Shown: in pieces, positions 1-10,921 of the stretch | Position numbering within the stretch: the stretch's first letter is position 1 | How the letters are laid out: the number at the start of each line of letters is the position of its first letter | Assembly (NCBI GenBank): GCA_963585895.1 | Contig: OY757934.1 | Coordinates: 47,863,527 to 47,927,526, forward strand | DNA from: Sepioteuthis lessoniana | Lineage: Eukaryota; Mollusca; Cephalopoda; Myopsida; Loliginidae | Length of the DNA: 64,000 nt | Direction of reading: 5' to 3' | Made by a program: the position numbers and the translations under genes | Notes under the pieces: generated by a model | What the model saw: only the letters and a program-made list of their open reading frames with translations | What the model was told of the DNA's origin: nothing | Databases searched by the model: none

Positions 1-172
1 TGAGCCATGGATAGAACCCCATCAGGTGCTACCACTCCAGGCCAGAGTGGACCTGGAAGCGATGGTAATGAAAGAGTACTCCGCATTCCCCAAAGCTCCC
101 GAATTACTGAAACCTGACCATCAGATTGTTTTGTGTCATATCCAGGACACTTGTTGGGAGGTCTTATCTTAG
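1..172 (-). repeat. Retroposon F fragment
   Basis: This is the reverse complement of a family seen about a dozen times here. Recognisable parts are a 'cagagtggacctgg' stretch, the 'catcagattgtttt' stretch and a 'gtcatatccaggacac' stretch. It runs off the left edge, so its 3' tail is not visible. It matches the better-preserved copies near 8127-8595 and 39545-40405. No coding potential seen. Confidence 0.6.
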
Positions 173-1018
173 TCGAGTTTAATCGTTCTTATTAAAATCA
201 TCTCTCCCCCACCATTTAAAAATTAATCTTCTATTGAAGTTGTACCAAATATATATACATATAGATTGATAGATAGTTAGAGAGAGAGAGAGAGAGAGAA
301 AGTTGGGAAATATAAGTTTCCAAGTACAAATAGACGCTGCACAACTGAATTGTTGTGGTGATTGCGTGCAATTGAATTTTCTATCTCTGCAAGAAGGAAA
401 TGTCGTTGCCGAAGGTGCATTTTACCGGAAATGGTAACCTCTTCATTTGTTGCGGTAATTTTAGGTTTACTTCCTCTTCTTCATCCTTCACTACTTCCGG
501 TGGCCACTTGTAACTTCCGTTCATCTTGTTTTGCCTCGATTCTCAGTTTTTTACCCTACGAAAAAGCAACATTTTCAAGAAATTAACTTAAGCCGATTAA
601 ATTCATTGCGCCAGCTTTGTCGTTATCATTTGCTTTCATAATACCCGTAAAAATTAAGAGATCATTTACTTATGTGTGGGCAATTCGTAATAAAAATAGA
701 AAATAGTATCTATCATTTTCACCTCAGTCGTATTTTTGACAGAATGTAGCGAAAAAGAAAATAATGATTTAAGCTTGGTCTCAGGTCTCTAAGATGCATC
801 ACACCCACTTTTCTTTTGAGCAGAAAATTGTCGCAATTGTCGCGGGATCCAGGTATGAATTTTGGGCTTTGCCCCTGAGTAAGCGCTTGTGGCCCTCGGG
901 CTGCATAATATCAGCGAAATTAAGTAGTTTAATAAAGAGATGTATCTTCTTTAAAATAAATTCTCGGCTTGTAGCTGGGGCGGAGAATACACCAATTGCA
1001 TCCTTTGCAGAATGGTAA
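173..1018. other. No recognised gene
   Basis: AT-rich sequence with a short (GA)n run near 279-300. Two short open frames of about 74 codons on the + strand have no recognisable domain, no splice context matching the gene further right and no composition typical of coding sequence. I see nothing assignable here. Confidence 0.4.
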
Positions 1019-1530
1019 GACGATTACCCCCAAAAGTGGTGTCCTGGGTGTGATATTAAACAGCATCTGATGGTGATAATCCAGTCCTGGATATCTTGGG
1101 GGTTTGAATTACCTCTTCATTGTCATTACTACCAGGTCCACTCTGACCCAGAGTTGCAGCTCCTGTTAGGCTTCAATGTATGGGTCAAATGGATCTGATC
1201 AAAAATTATTCGTATTAGATAGGAATACTTGATGTCATATAACTAAATTTGTTTTATGCTATATCCAGGAAACTCGTTGGAAAGTCTTACCCCTCTACAG
1301 AGATGCAGTCGGTGTGTTCTATGGCTCCAGCCGACTGGGTCCTGTACAATTCCAAGTGATTATGAATAATTTTCAAACAGATCTTTTTGACTGACCTATA
1401 GATGGGACCCTAACAGATACCACCACTCTGCGTCAGGGTGAACCTGAGAGTAATGGCAATGAAAGGAGACTCCACACTCTCCAGATATCCAGAACTGGAT
1501 TATCATCATCATATGCAGATTAATATTACA
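1019..1530. repeat. Cluster of retroposon F fragments
   Basis: Three pieces of family F lie side by side: about 1035-1215 on +, about 1258-1345 on - (carrying the reverse complement of the 'cagtcggctgg' head), and about 1375-1510 on - (carrying 'gggtgaacctgag', the counterpart of 'ccaggtccactct'). The order is not that of a single copy, so this is either nested insertion or rearrangement. Confidence 0.55.
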
Positions 1531-2043
1531 CCCCCTATTCTCCTTTTTGGGGGTCCTTACCCACTTCCGAGGGTTGCCATCAACGGAGGATAGAATAAGT
1601 TTCTTTGTAACTTTTTAAAACTGACTGTACTTTTCAGTTGAAACGATAAGGATATCTGTGGGATTGATTCATGGGATAAAATACCCATATCTAAACTGGT
1701 TTGTACACACGGGTTCCTTATTTGCTTAACCTGATAAATTTTGATAAAATTTTGAACATATTTTTAGACCCTACGAGACAACGTTCTCTGGGTTATTTTC
1801 TCTTTGCGATAACATTTCACCTTTTAATTTCAACACGATTCGTCATATTTCAAATTCATTTCTCCCCATCACCTCCTCAAAAAAAAAAAAAAAAAAAAAA
1901 AGAAAGATATATGGAAGAATGATTTTGTAGCGGCTAAAAAGAACGAAGATTTTGGTTTCTCGTATTTAAAAAGATGATAACTCAAGTCATGTTTCGAGGA
2001 GAAAGCATCACTACCGCGAACCCATAGAGCTCTAACCATAGTC
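1531..2043. other. No recognised gene; poly(A) run
   Basis: AT-rich intergenic-type sequence with a poly(A) run at about 1878-1901. The poly(A) run could be the end of an old retroposed sequence but no source is recognisable. Confidence 0.35.
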
Positions 2044-2291
2044 GTAAAGTAAAGTTGGCGACCACAGTCGAAGGTTACCCGAAGGCACCTTTTCGATAGC
2101 TACTACGCCGAGGTGTAGGGGAGGGCACTACTCCTTTCCCTGGATTGTTCCACTTTACCCTAGATCTGTACCTAATAATGCCGAGTGTTAAGCAAGGAGG
2201 CATCAAGTACCATTTTTTGAGTCTTTGGTATGACTCGACCTGGGATTGAACCCTGGTCTCCTGAGCCATTGGCGAACACTCTAAGAGCTCC
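2044..2291 (-). repeat. tRNA-derived SINE, family A
   Basis: Read on the minus strand it begins with a tRNA-like head (pol III B box 'gggttcaatccc') followed by a body with 'aatggtacttgatgcctcc', 'ggagcaatccaggg' and a tail ending 'gcgaccacagtcg' near 2066. The A-box end (about 2280-2291) is diverged. About ten other copies occur in the window in both orientations. The head-plus-body layout fits the tRNA-derived SINEs known from octopus; the exact named family is not determined. Confidence 0.8.
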
Positions 2292-2339
2292 ATCAGTATC
2301 TTTAAATATTACAAGATTTTTTTGTCAGATCAATAACAA

Positions 2340-2510
2340 TTTGTCTTTGGTAAGAGAGTTAACCGCATCCGATGATAAGACTCCAGTCCAAAAGCATTGG
2401 GGAAAGTGAAGTACCTCTTCATTGTCATTACTTTCAGGTCCACTCTAACTCAGATTGGTAGTACTTGTTAGGGTTCCATCAATGGATCAAAAATGATTGT
2501 TCAATAATTT
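2340..2510 (+). repeat. Retroposon F fragment
   Basis: Contains 'tacctcttcattgtcatta' and 'caggtccactctaactcag', diagnostic of family F in + orientation. Truncated at both ends and diverged. Confidence 0.55.
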
Positions 2511-2942
2511 ACTTATGATTATTACAATTAGTTATTAGAAAACGTAAAGCTGAATGTAAATTATACATATTACATAGGGATACTGGATAAATAGAATTAT
2601 TTGTGCTTGATTACCTTACTTGAAACCATTTAACTGTATGCAAACAAATGAGCTAACAACCCGTTTATAATTTGTTACCTAAGTACTATTCTCTTACTAA
2701 TATATATATATATATATATATATATAAGATTTGGCATTAAAGAACCCACAAGTGTTGATATGCCATAAAACACCAATGATTTGACATAACTGACAGGGTG
2801 ACACGCCACAACGCTGGATGAAAATGGAATTTCCGAAAAATTTACATAGAAAATGAATTCAGTTATATATATATATATATATAATTGACTAAGATGAAAA
2901 GTGATGGCAAATAAGTTATAGGTGTCCTACACGATATATCAT

Positions 2943-3697
2943 CATCATCGAGTCATGCCGCCAGCACGGATATCCCTGACCCTCTCTCGCCACTTCTCTC
3001 TATCATTCATCGCTTTTGGCAGGTCTTCAGGGTTACATCCCGTATCCTCACATAACTGCTGTATGTATGTTCGAGCGGGTCGTCCTGCTTTTGCTTGGCC
3101 ATATGCGGGGGTCCATTGGAGTACATCGCTGATGAGTTCGTTCTTGCTTCTCCAGCAGTGTCCTGCGTATCCGGTTCGTCTAACTTGTATAGTTTTCGTG
3201 ATGGGAGGCAATTAGTCGTATAGTTGGTGTCTTGTGGGGTGTTGACGCCAGGACTTGTTCAATATTGCTCTCAACATTCTTGTGTAATTGCCGTCTAGTT
3301 TCTTCTTTAGCCGTTTAGTTAGCGTCCAAGTAGTGCATCCATATAGCAGTATCGATACCACCGCTGCCTGGAAGAAACTGCGTTTCATTTTATCGGTCAG
3401 GTCTGATTTCCATATGTTCGAGAGCCTATCAATAGCTGTCCATGCTTTCGTTAGTCGTGTGTCGATGTCTTTTTCGGTTGATGAGACGCTACTTCCTAGG
3501 TAGGTGAATTTGTTTGCTAGTTTCAGAGAGGCTCCGTCTAGTATGGTAATGTCGCCTGTTTGGTTGTAACACATATATTCAGTTTTGTGCGCATTGACAT
3601 GGAGGTCAATGCCTGCGGCGGCTCGTTCCAAACTATGCAGTAGTGTCTCAGCTTGGTTAGGCGTATTCGCCAGTAACGCTATGTCATCGGCGTAAAA
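2943..3697 (-). pseudogene. RTE-like non-LTR retrotransposon, 3' part of reverse transcriptase
   Basis: Translating the minus strand from about 3697 gives FYADDIALLAN, the catalytic YADD motif of a reverse transcriptase. It is followed by the conserved region around 'FTYLGSSVSS' and 'LLYGCTTWTLT' and then the C-terminal 'KAGRPARTYIQQLCEDTG' segment. An in-frame TAA at 3212-3214 interrupts the frame, which otherwise continues without a shift. The element is cut off just before the YADD motif, where SINE A begins at 3699, so the RT fingers and any endonuclease are absent. The 3' end meets a short (GAT)n run near 2937-2950, as expected for RTE-type 3' microsatellite tails. The assignment to an RTE-like clade is from motif spacing and is less sure than the LINE call. 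Dead copy. Confidence 0.85.
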
Positions 3698-3698
3698 A

Positions 3699-3952
3699 GT
3701 AAGTAAAGTTAGCGACCATAGTCGAGGGTGACCCGAAGGCTCCCTTTTCGATAGCTACTACACCAAGGTGTAGGGGAGGGCGCAACTCCATTCCCAGGAT
3801 TGCTCCACTTTACCCTTGAACCGTACCTTATAATGCTGAGTGTTAAGCAAGGTGGTATCAAGTTCCATTTTTAAAGTCTTTGGTATGACTCGACCTGGGA
3901 TTGAACCCAGATCTCCCGGGCCATTGGCGAACACTCTAACCGCTGGGCCAAA
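3699..3952 (-). repeat. tRNA-derived SINE, family A
   Basis: Nearly full-length minus-strand copy with an intact-looking B box and the A-box region 'ggcccagcggttagagtgt'. It abuts the truncated RTE-like element on the left and the R2-like fragment on the right. No clear target-site duplication was found. Confidence 0.85.
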
Positions 3953-3957
3953 GTTTT

Positions 3958-4418
3958 TCACATCAGCGTTAGCTGATAGTTTTTTACTGGAGTTTGAGTG
4001 ACAGCAAGTCTCCTCAAGTCTCCAGGACTCGTCTCAGGATTCTGGCCGTTCTCAGCAATGCTGTCGTTTGGATAGTCTCTACCCGTCCGCTAACTTCCAA
4101 GTCCTCCAGGCCTTTTAATAACCCTTTAGTTATTGTGCCAAAAGCACCTATCCCAATTGGCACAATCGTCACTTTCATGTTCCACAGCTTTTTCAATTCT
4201 TAAGCAAGGTCGAGGTACTTATCCTTCTTTTCACTTTCCTTCAGATTTATTCTGTGGTCCGCCAGGACAGCAAAGTCCACAATTTTGCAAATTCTCTTTT
4301 TTTTTTTTTTTTGGTCTTGTCTTCTGACCGGGATTAGGTGATCCGTTTGTATGTTAAAGTCCCATAGGAGTTTATGTGTGTCATTTTCTAGGACAGGTGC
4401 TGGGTTGAGCATATACAA
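3958..4418 (-). pseudogene. R2-like LINE, endonuclease and C-terminal part
   Basis: On the minus strand this encodes '[19 protein letters not shown]', then 'CKIVDFAVLADHRI' and finally '[20 protein letters not shown]'. The same region in the copy at 38250-39115 has RRPDLIIIN followed by a conserved D, the layout of the restriction-like endonuclease (PD-D/ExK type) at the C terminus of R2-like non-LTR retrotransposons. Here the RPD triplet is altered (RRQD). A poly(T) stretch (poly(A) on the coding strand) breaks the middle. The right end is interrupted by the mariner relic at 4419; matching reverse transcriptase sequence follows at 5291-5760. Confidence 0.7.
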
Positions 4419-5290
4419 GGATCATTAAATAAGTTTCCCGACATTTTTCGTATGGGCACTTTTATTGATTGTACACACATGAAAATCTAGTCCCCTTCGG
4501 AGTAATCTCTTACGGCTGCAATGCAATTGTTACACCGTTCCAACAACTTCTCGAAGGCCCCATGGAAGTCATCTTGTGTGAGCGTGTCAATGACCTTCGT
4601 CACAGCCTCTGCGCTGAAGGAATAACCAAAAGTCACAGAGAGCAAGGTCTGGACTATAGGGAGGGTGAGGAACTGTCTTGATGCCCATCTTGCTCAAATA
4701 GTCGGTGACAAGCATGGAGTTGTTGGCTAGTGCATTTTCCTGGTGGAAATGCCCCTGACCCGATTTCAAGAGTGCTGGCCTCTTCCCTGGGAATCTCTTC
4801 CTGAACTCGCTTAAAACCTCAACATAGTAACCCTAATCCTAATCGTTTGGCCAATAAACACTAGTGTATTGACTTTCTTACTCCTCCCACACCTCCCATC
4901 ATCCCTCACAGACTCATGGCCTTCCTTGAATCTCTTATGCCACTCAAAAACTGAAGCTCGATTCATGCAAGATTCTCCAAAAGCAGTCTGAAACATTCTA
5001 TACGTTTCTGTGGCATCTTTTCCAAGTTTAAAACAGAATTTTATTGCATATCATTCTTCTAAAGTGTCCTCACGTCCCGATTGCATTTTTTAAATTCACC
5101 AGCTGTGACAATCAGGCTTTAGAAAGGTGTATTCCAATTGCTGCTGTAGCTGTTGATTTGAACCTGAAATCATAAAAACTGGTCAGTCATCTCATACGAT
5201 GTATAGCAATAACATACAGAATTTTCCAGCGTCTACGACAATTTTAAATGCTCATACAAAAAGAGTCTAGAAAGTTATCGTATGCACCTC
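4419..5290 (-). mobile_element. Mariner-family DNA transposon relic
   Basis: Minus-strand translation near 4587-4769 gives 'HPPYSPDLALCDFWLF', the block around the third catalytic residue of mariner (D34D) transposases. Near 4811-4996 it gives 'NRASVFEWHKRFKEGHESV', the N-terminal helix-turn-helix region of the same family. The two are out of frame with each other and much of the middle is missing, so this is a deleted pseudogene of about 870 bp against about 1.3 kb for intact mariners. The ends carry imperfect inverted repeats: about 4428-4470 ('aagtttcccgacattttt') against 5239-5278 read in reverse ('aactttctagactctttt'). It sits between two parts of an R2-like LINE. Confidence 0.8.
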
Positions 5291-5760
5291 GTATGTCGTT
5301 TGCCACTTTTCATGACGAGCATGGCACATTTTCCTATGCCAAATTCCATTCTGATGTTCTGACTGTATATTCTAACGGCTTATATGAGGGTTTGCTTTTC
5401 CTTTTCATTTTTTGCAAATAGTTTAATGTCATCTATGTACATTAGGTGATTTATCTTCTCTTGCGATCTGCTGAGTTTGTATCCGGCTGTGCATTTTCTA
5501 AGTATGTGGTTAAGTTGCACCATGGCTACTATGAATAGTAAGGGTGATAGTGCATCTCCTTAGAAAATCCCTCTTTGGATCTTTGTTTCAGCAAAGCTTC
5601 TTCCTCCTGCTGTCAGCTCCACTCTCCAGGTTTGCATGGTCTTTTCGATGAAGTTTATGACTTCATGTGATATTTTGTACATCTTGAGACAGTGTGTTAT
5701 CCACTTTTGTTGGACCATTTTTGTTGTCAATCCAGGCCATTGCTAGATTTTTCCGTCTTA
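5291..5760 (-). pseudogene. R2-like LINE, reverse transcriptase core
   Basis: On the minus strand the frame reads 'GDALSPLLFIVAMVQLNHIL' (RT palm region), then 'HLMYIDDIKLFAKNEKEKQ' with the catalytic DD, then 'MEFGIGKCAMLVMKSGK'. At least two in-frame TAA codons interrupt it, one directly before GDALSP and one after the DD block. It is probably the same LINE as 3958-4418, with the intervening region lost around the mariner insertion. The 'R2-like' label rests on the restriction-like endonuclease seen in its relatives in this window. Confidence 0.75.
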
Positions 5761-5952
5761 TTTTGCTCTATTATTATTATTATTATTCCATGTAATTGAA
5801 AGTGTACAGTAAATATACTGGTACAAAGACAAAGATGATATTCAATCATGGTTTAATTTATGTGTAAAAGGCTATGAAATGCATATCAAAACTTATATTT
5901 CTGAGAATATTCATTGCAATTTATGTATGTATTTATTTCTTTTTAAATTCAG

Positions 5953-6044
5953 AGTAAAAAAGAACCTGAAAGAAATGTTTACTCCTGGAAAGCAATGTTC
6001 AGATTGTGACGAAGGTTTTGCCTGCAAGAAGAACCTTTGTGCAA
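5953..6044 (+). CDS. CAP gene exon, cysteine hinge
   Basis: Acceptor 'aaattcag' at 5945-5952 and donor 'gtgagt' at 6045. The only open frame gives '[16 protein letters not shown]' then 'ACKKNLCA', with four cysteines spaced as in the short hinge that closes many invertebrate CAP domains (CSxCPxxxxCxxxxLC). The exon starts after two bases of a split codon and ends one base into the next. An alternative acceptor two bases further on (start 5955) would change only the phase of the preceding junction. Confidence 0.8.
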
Positions 6045-6295
6045 GTGAGTAAAGTATTTCACTTACTTTTCTTTTAAATCTTTACTTAAGGCAATTCTGT
6101 TTATGTGAAAAAAGGTCATGCATATAAATATTTGCGTAAATGTAAAATATCCGATTTCAAAAAGTCGTAGCGCGTAGTTTCAGTGAAATAATCTGGTAGG
6201 AATACTCTAGCATAAGTATTTTAAAGTTTAATTTATTTCATTATACATGCAAAAAATACCTTCTTAATCATTATATTAGCATTAACGAAGATCTT

Positions 6296-6328
<33 letters not shown>

Positions 6329-6540
6329 GGGAGATTGTGTGTACGTGAGAGAGAAAGAAAAAGCGAAAGAAAAAGCTTTTTCAATTATATATTTAAAAGA
6401 GATACTGCCGAAAACGCAGTGGTCGCAGTTTATATTTCGAAGCTAAATTCATCCACAATTGCCGTGAACAGCTTAGTACAGTTACAATTGTTCATTTTCT
6501 CTTTCTAAATGAATGTTTTTGGGTAGACATCATTCATTCA

Positions 6541-6595
<55 letters not shown>

Positions 6596-8050
6596 TAACG
6601 ATAATCGATAAACATACAGAGATAAAAACAGACTTGGGTAGATATGAATAAATTAAGATAAATCGCTATAACACACACACACACACACACACTTATATAT
6701 GCGTATATATATATTTATATACACGCATATATGAACGTAGGTATATAGACAGATAGAAAGGAATTAACAGAACTCACTTGCTACGATGTTGTAGCTCAGC
6801 ACGTTAGCAACTACGCTACAGAACACCCCTCCCTTAAAAGACTGGGATAGATAGATAGATAGATAGATAGAAATATAGAATCACTTCATTCATACGAGAA
6901 TAAAGAAAGAGAATAAAATGTATATTTAAACTACGACTATAAAATAAATTGCCGATGAATTGAAAAAACATAAATGAATGTATGTGTCATTTACCATGTT
7001 CCACTGAATCTGCAATGAACGACAATTGCAAATCCTCAATTCTTTAACTGTTCGTCTCTGCAGAAGACGAAACACAAAACACACGCATTTCTGAAGCTGA
7101 TTAATTATTCCGACTATGTATGTAATGACATAATTTGATTATATATCTGTAACACGAGAAACGCTATTTCTGTGTTAAGTCACGCCTCTTGAATAAATTG
7201 TGATATCAGTGCTGAATATTAATTATTTTCTTTTCTATCTAACAATAATTAGAAAATATTCATGTGTGGCAGTTTTTTTTGGGGGGGGGGGGGGTTCTAA
7301 TTTTTTTTATTCTCATCTTATTTTATCGTCTTTTTTAATATTATGTGACGAACGTAATTAATCTAGAGTCTTGGGATTAAGTTCTTATCGATCACTATTA
7401 TATGAAGCATGAAAACCATTTCCAGCAGCAACAACACATTTTTTTTTCTTGTCGAAAAAAGTGAACTCATAAAAAAACAACCTCACAAATAAATGAAATA
7501 AGTACGTGCAATGAATGCAATTCTTAACCCTCAAGGTATAAAATAACCCTCGACGTTAAAATTAACCAGTCAACCTTCCGGCAATCTACCTTCTGGCAAT
7601 CAACTGTAAAATAAACATTACAAAGGAAAAAAAAAACAATATAAAAGGTATGATAACAACAAAAATAATTAGAATTCAGATAGCGTTTCAGCAAAAACCT
7701 GTTATTTTCTTACGTAGTTAAGTCTATATTTAAAAATGACTTTGGGATTGTTTTACAAGTTTGAGAAAATTAACTTTAAAAGTAAGCCTGGGAGAGGTGG
7801 CCATAAAGCGCTGGTTCAATGTACAAAATGCAGTGTAGAAAAAATATTTAATGTATCATGCTTTGAGGTTCTGTCGGGTTTATTGTCAGACAAAGGAATT
7901 CTGGATATTGTAAAAACCGGACCATTTTTCCATTTAATGTTAGTTTGAGATTTATACCATTATTGACACGGACAACCTATTTTCGTGAGGTGGTTCCGTA
8001 CTATTTTTTTTTGACATGATGTCGTTATTTTACTCAGTCATTGTGATAGA

Positions 8051-8128
<78 letters not shown>

Positions 8129-8596
8129 TTGGTTGGTTGGGTTTTATGATATATCAACCTTTGTAGGTTATTTAATGCCAAATCCATTTTTATGAAAATA
8201 GTTCTATTTGAAACAATTCAGTTTATCATGTACACAGTTTAGATGTCAAAACAGTTCTATTTCGAGCAATTCAAAACAGCATAGGTACGCAGTTTAAACG
8301 TCAAAACTGTTCTATTTTAAACAATTCAGTTTAGTATAAATACGCAGTTTAAATGCAAAAATCAGTATTATGAAAGAAGCACGCTTTAGTTCTATTTAAC
8401 CCATAGATAGGACTCTGATCTGGTGCTACTACTCCAGGCCTGAGTGGACCTGGGAGCAATGGCAATAAAGGGGTACTCTGCATACCCCAAAGCTCTAGTA
8501 TTACTGGAACCACACCATCAAATTGTTTAGTGTCATATCCAGGACTCTCGTTAGGGGTCTTACCCCTCAGCAGAGAAGCAGAGGGGTAAGACTGCT

Positions 8597-8637
<41 letters not shown>

Positions 8638-10025
8638 TACTAAATAACTTATTGAATACTAGCACTTACGGTAAGGGAAAAGAAATCGCAAGTAATTCGA
8701 AGATAAAAATATACAATGAACCACTGCCTAGGGGGAAAAAGTATATATATTGGTAAAAAAAGAAAAGGCCAACCTTATCACACTAATTGAAAAAAATCAA
8801 CAGATGCGCAATTGATTGGCCAAAAGAAAAAAACCCACCGTAAATGCTGCTAAGCTACAACTGCAAAAAAGTGCTCAATACTAAGTAGAGCAAAAATAAA
8901 TAATTTTGTCACTATATATATATATGATTTAATTAAAATCCTTTCGAGTTTCCTGATAAGTGTCTTGGTTTCTGGTTGGAATTGGTAGAGGAATTTACCA
9001 AAATTGTCCTGAGCGCTTTCGCACCCTTCATAGGCCATCATCAGGGGTTGCTTGCATGTGTAAAGAGTGTTTTTTTTTTTTGTTTTTTTTTTTACATCTG
9101 ATGATGGCCTATGAAGGGTCTGAATGTGCTCGGGACAATTTTGGTAAATTCATCTACCAATTCCAACTTGAAACCAAGACATTTATCTGGAAACTAGAAA
9201 GGGTCCTTATTAAATTATACAGACAAAATGTGTCTTTACGATTTAATGATACATGCTTAAATGAACGACTGCTGCCTAACTACACACACACAGACACAGA
9301 CACACAAACATATATATATATATATATATAAAGTAAAAGTAAAGTTGGCGACCGCAGTGACTAGAAGGCTCCCTTTTCATTAGCAACTATACAAGATGTA
9401 GGAGAGGGCACTACGCCTTTCCTTGGATTGCTCCACTTTACCCTTGATTCGTACCTTATAATGCTGAGCATTGGAAGTGCCCGTGGTGTAATGGTTATCG
9501 TCGTAGGAATTGGACACGGCGATACGATTTCAAACACTGGACGAGACTGATTGCATTTCACATAGCACTAATACCCTTGGGAAAGGTATGAATCCAATTA
9601 TTCTCCCTCCAGCTATGGGTAAATAGTAGGGTGAACTAGGTTCTTCAGCCTTGGCGAGGCAACTAGTCTAGGAGAAGGAAAACTCCGAATTCAAACCTGT
9701 TAAAACTCCGCTTAAAAATTGACCTTGTGTCATATCCTGCCCGAGCGGAGGGGTCGGGTAAATATGATAATGCTGAGTATTACGCAAGGCGGCTTCAAGT
9801 CCCATTTTTAAGTCTTTTGTATGACTCGGCTGAGATTGAATGCTGGTCTCCTGAGCCATTGGCGAACTCTCTACCTACTAGACTAACATCTGTCTCTATC
9901 GGGCATCACACTAACGGAATAATCTAGCCAACATGCAATGTTCGCAGAGATTTCTTCAACTATCACACAAAAATCATCCTAATAGAGCATCGCTCAAGTT
10001 AAGTCGTCTAGACGGAACCTAGTAT

Positions 10026-10082
<57 letters not shown>

Positions 10083-10836
10083 TATATTAAACATTTAAAT
10101 TCTAAAAAAAATATAATTGTATGAATATATCTGAGAGGTTCATTTATTTTTTAACTGATACTGTAGAGACGGGACTGCGTAGAGTAGTGGAAATTTACTA
10201 AGCTTTTTGCTTAGATGTGGCACAAGGCCATATGAAAGGGGCAACTGCGTAGAGTAGTGGCTAACGTGCTGGACTGTGATATCGTAGTAAGTGAGTTCGA
10301 ACGCTAGTCTCACTATTGCGTTTATTTTCAGAATAATACGCTTGGGAAAGATCTGAATCCTCTTATCCCCCAGCTATGTGTTACTGTTCTTCTGCAATGA
10401 TAGCGTTGGCATTAAATAACTTACGAAGGTTGATATGACATTGGACAAATAAACCAAACCAAACCATTGCTGTAGTGGTTGTTTATAAATAATGTCTAAT
10501 AATATCCGTTTTGATTGTTTGATGTTCTACTAGAAATAATTCAATCCTGGTATCTTTGGTTTAGAAGAAAAGGAACACTTTATGAAATTTGTTAGGGGTG
10601 AAATTATACGTGTGCTATACTCGCCTTTGTCTCTCTCTCTCTCTCTCTCTCTCCCTCTCTCTCTCTATTTATCTCTCTCTCTCTCCCTCTTTATCTCTCT
10701 CTCTCTCTTTCTATCTATCTATCTAAATATATATATATATGGGGGTGTTCAGCATAACTCTTTCTACTTTGGAGAACAAATAAAAATCAATTTCCGAAGC
10801 CAGGCGGCAGCCTTTTCTATAATAATAATGATAATA

Positions 10837-10867
<31 letters not shown>

Positions 10868-10890
10868 TAGTAATAATAATAATAATAATA

Positions 10891-10921
<31 letters not shown>

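Noticed and set aside
362..1018. Short open frames upstream as the missing first CAP domain
   Set aside because: No CAP motifs (HN..R, GEN, C.HYTQ) and no suitable splice phase. The upstream exons are presumed to lie outside the window.
7736..7948. 70-codon open frame as an extra CAP exon or small gene
   Set aside because: It lacks CAP motifs and a fitting acceptor and donor in phase, and sits in AT-rich intron sequence.
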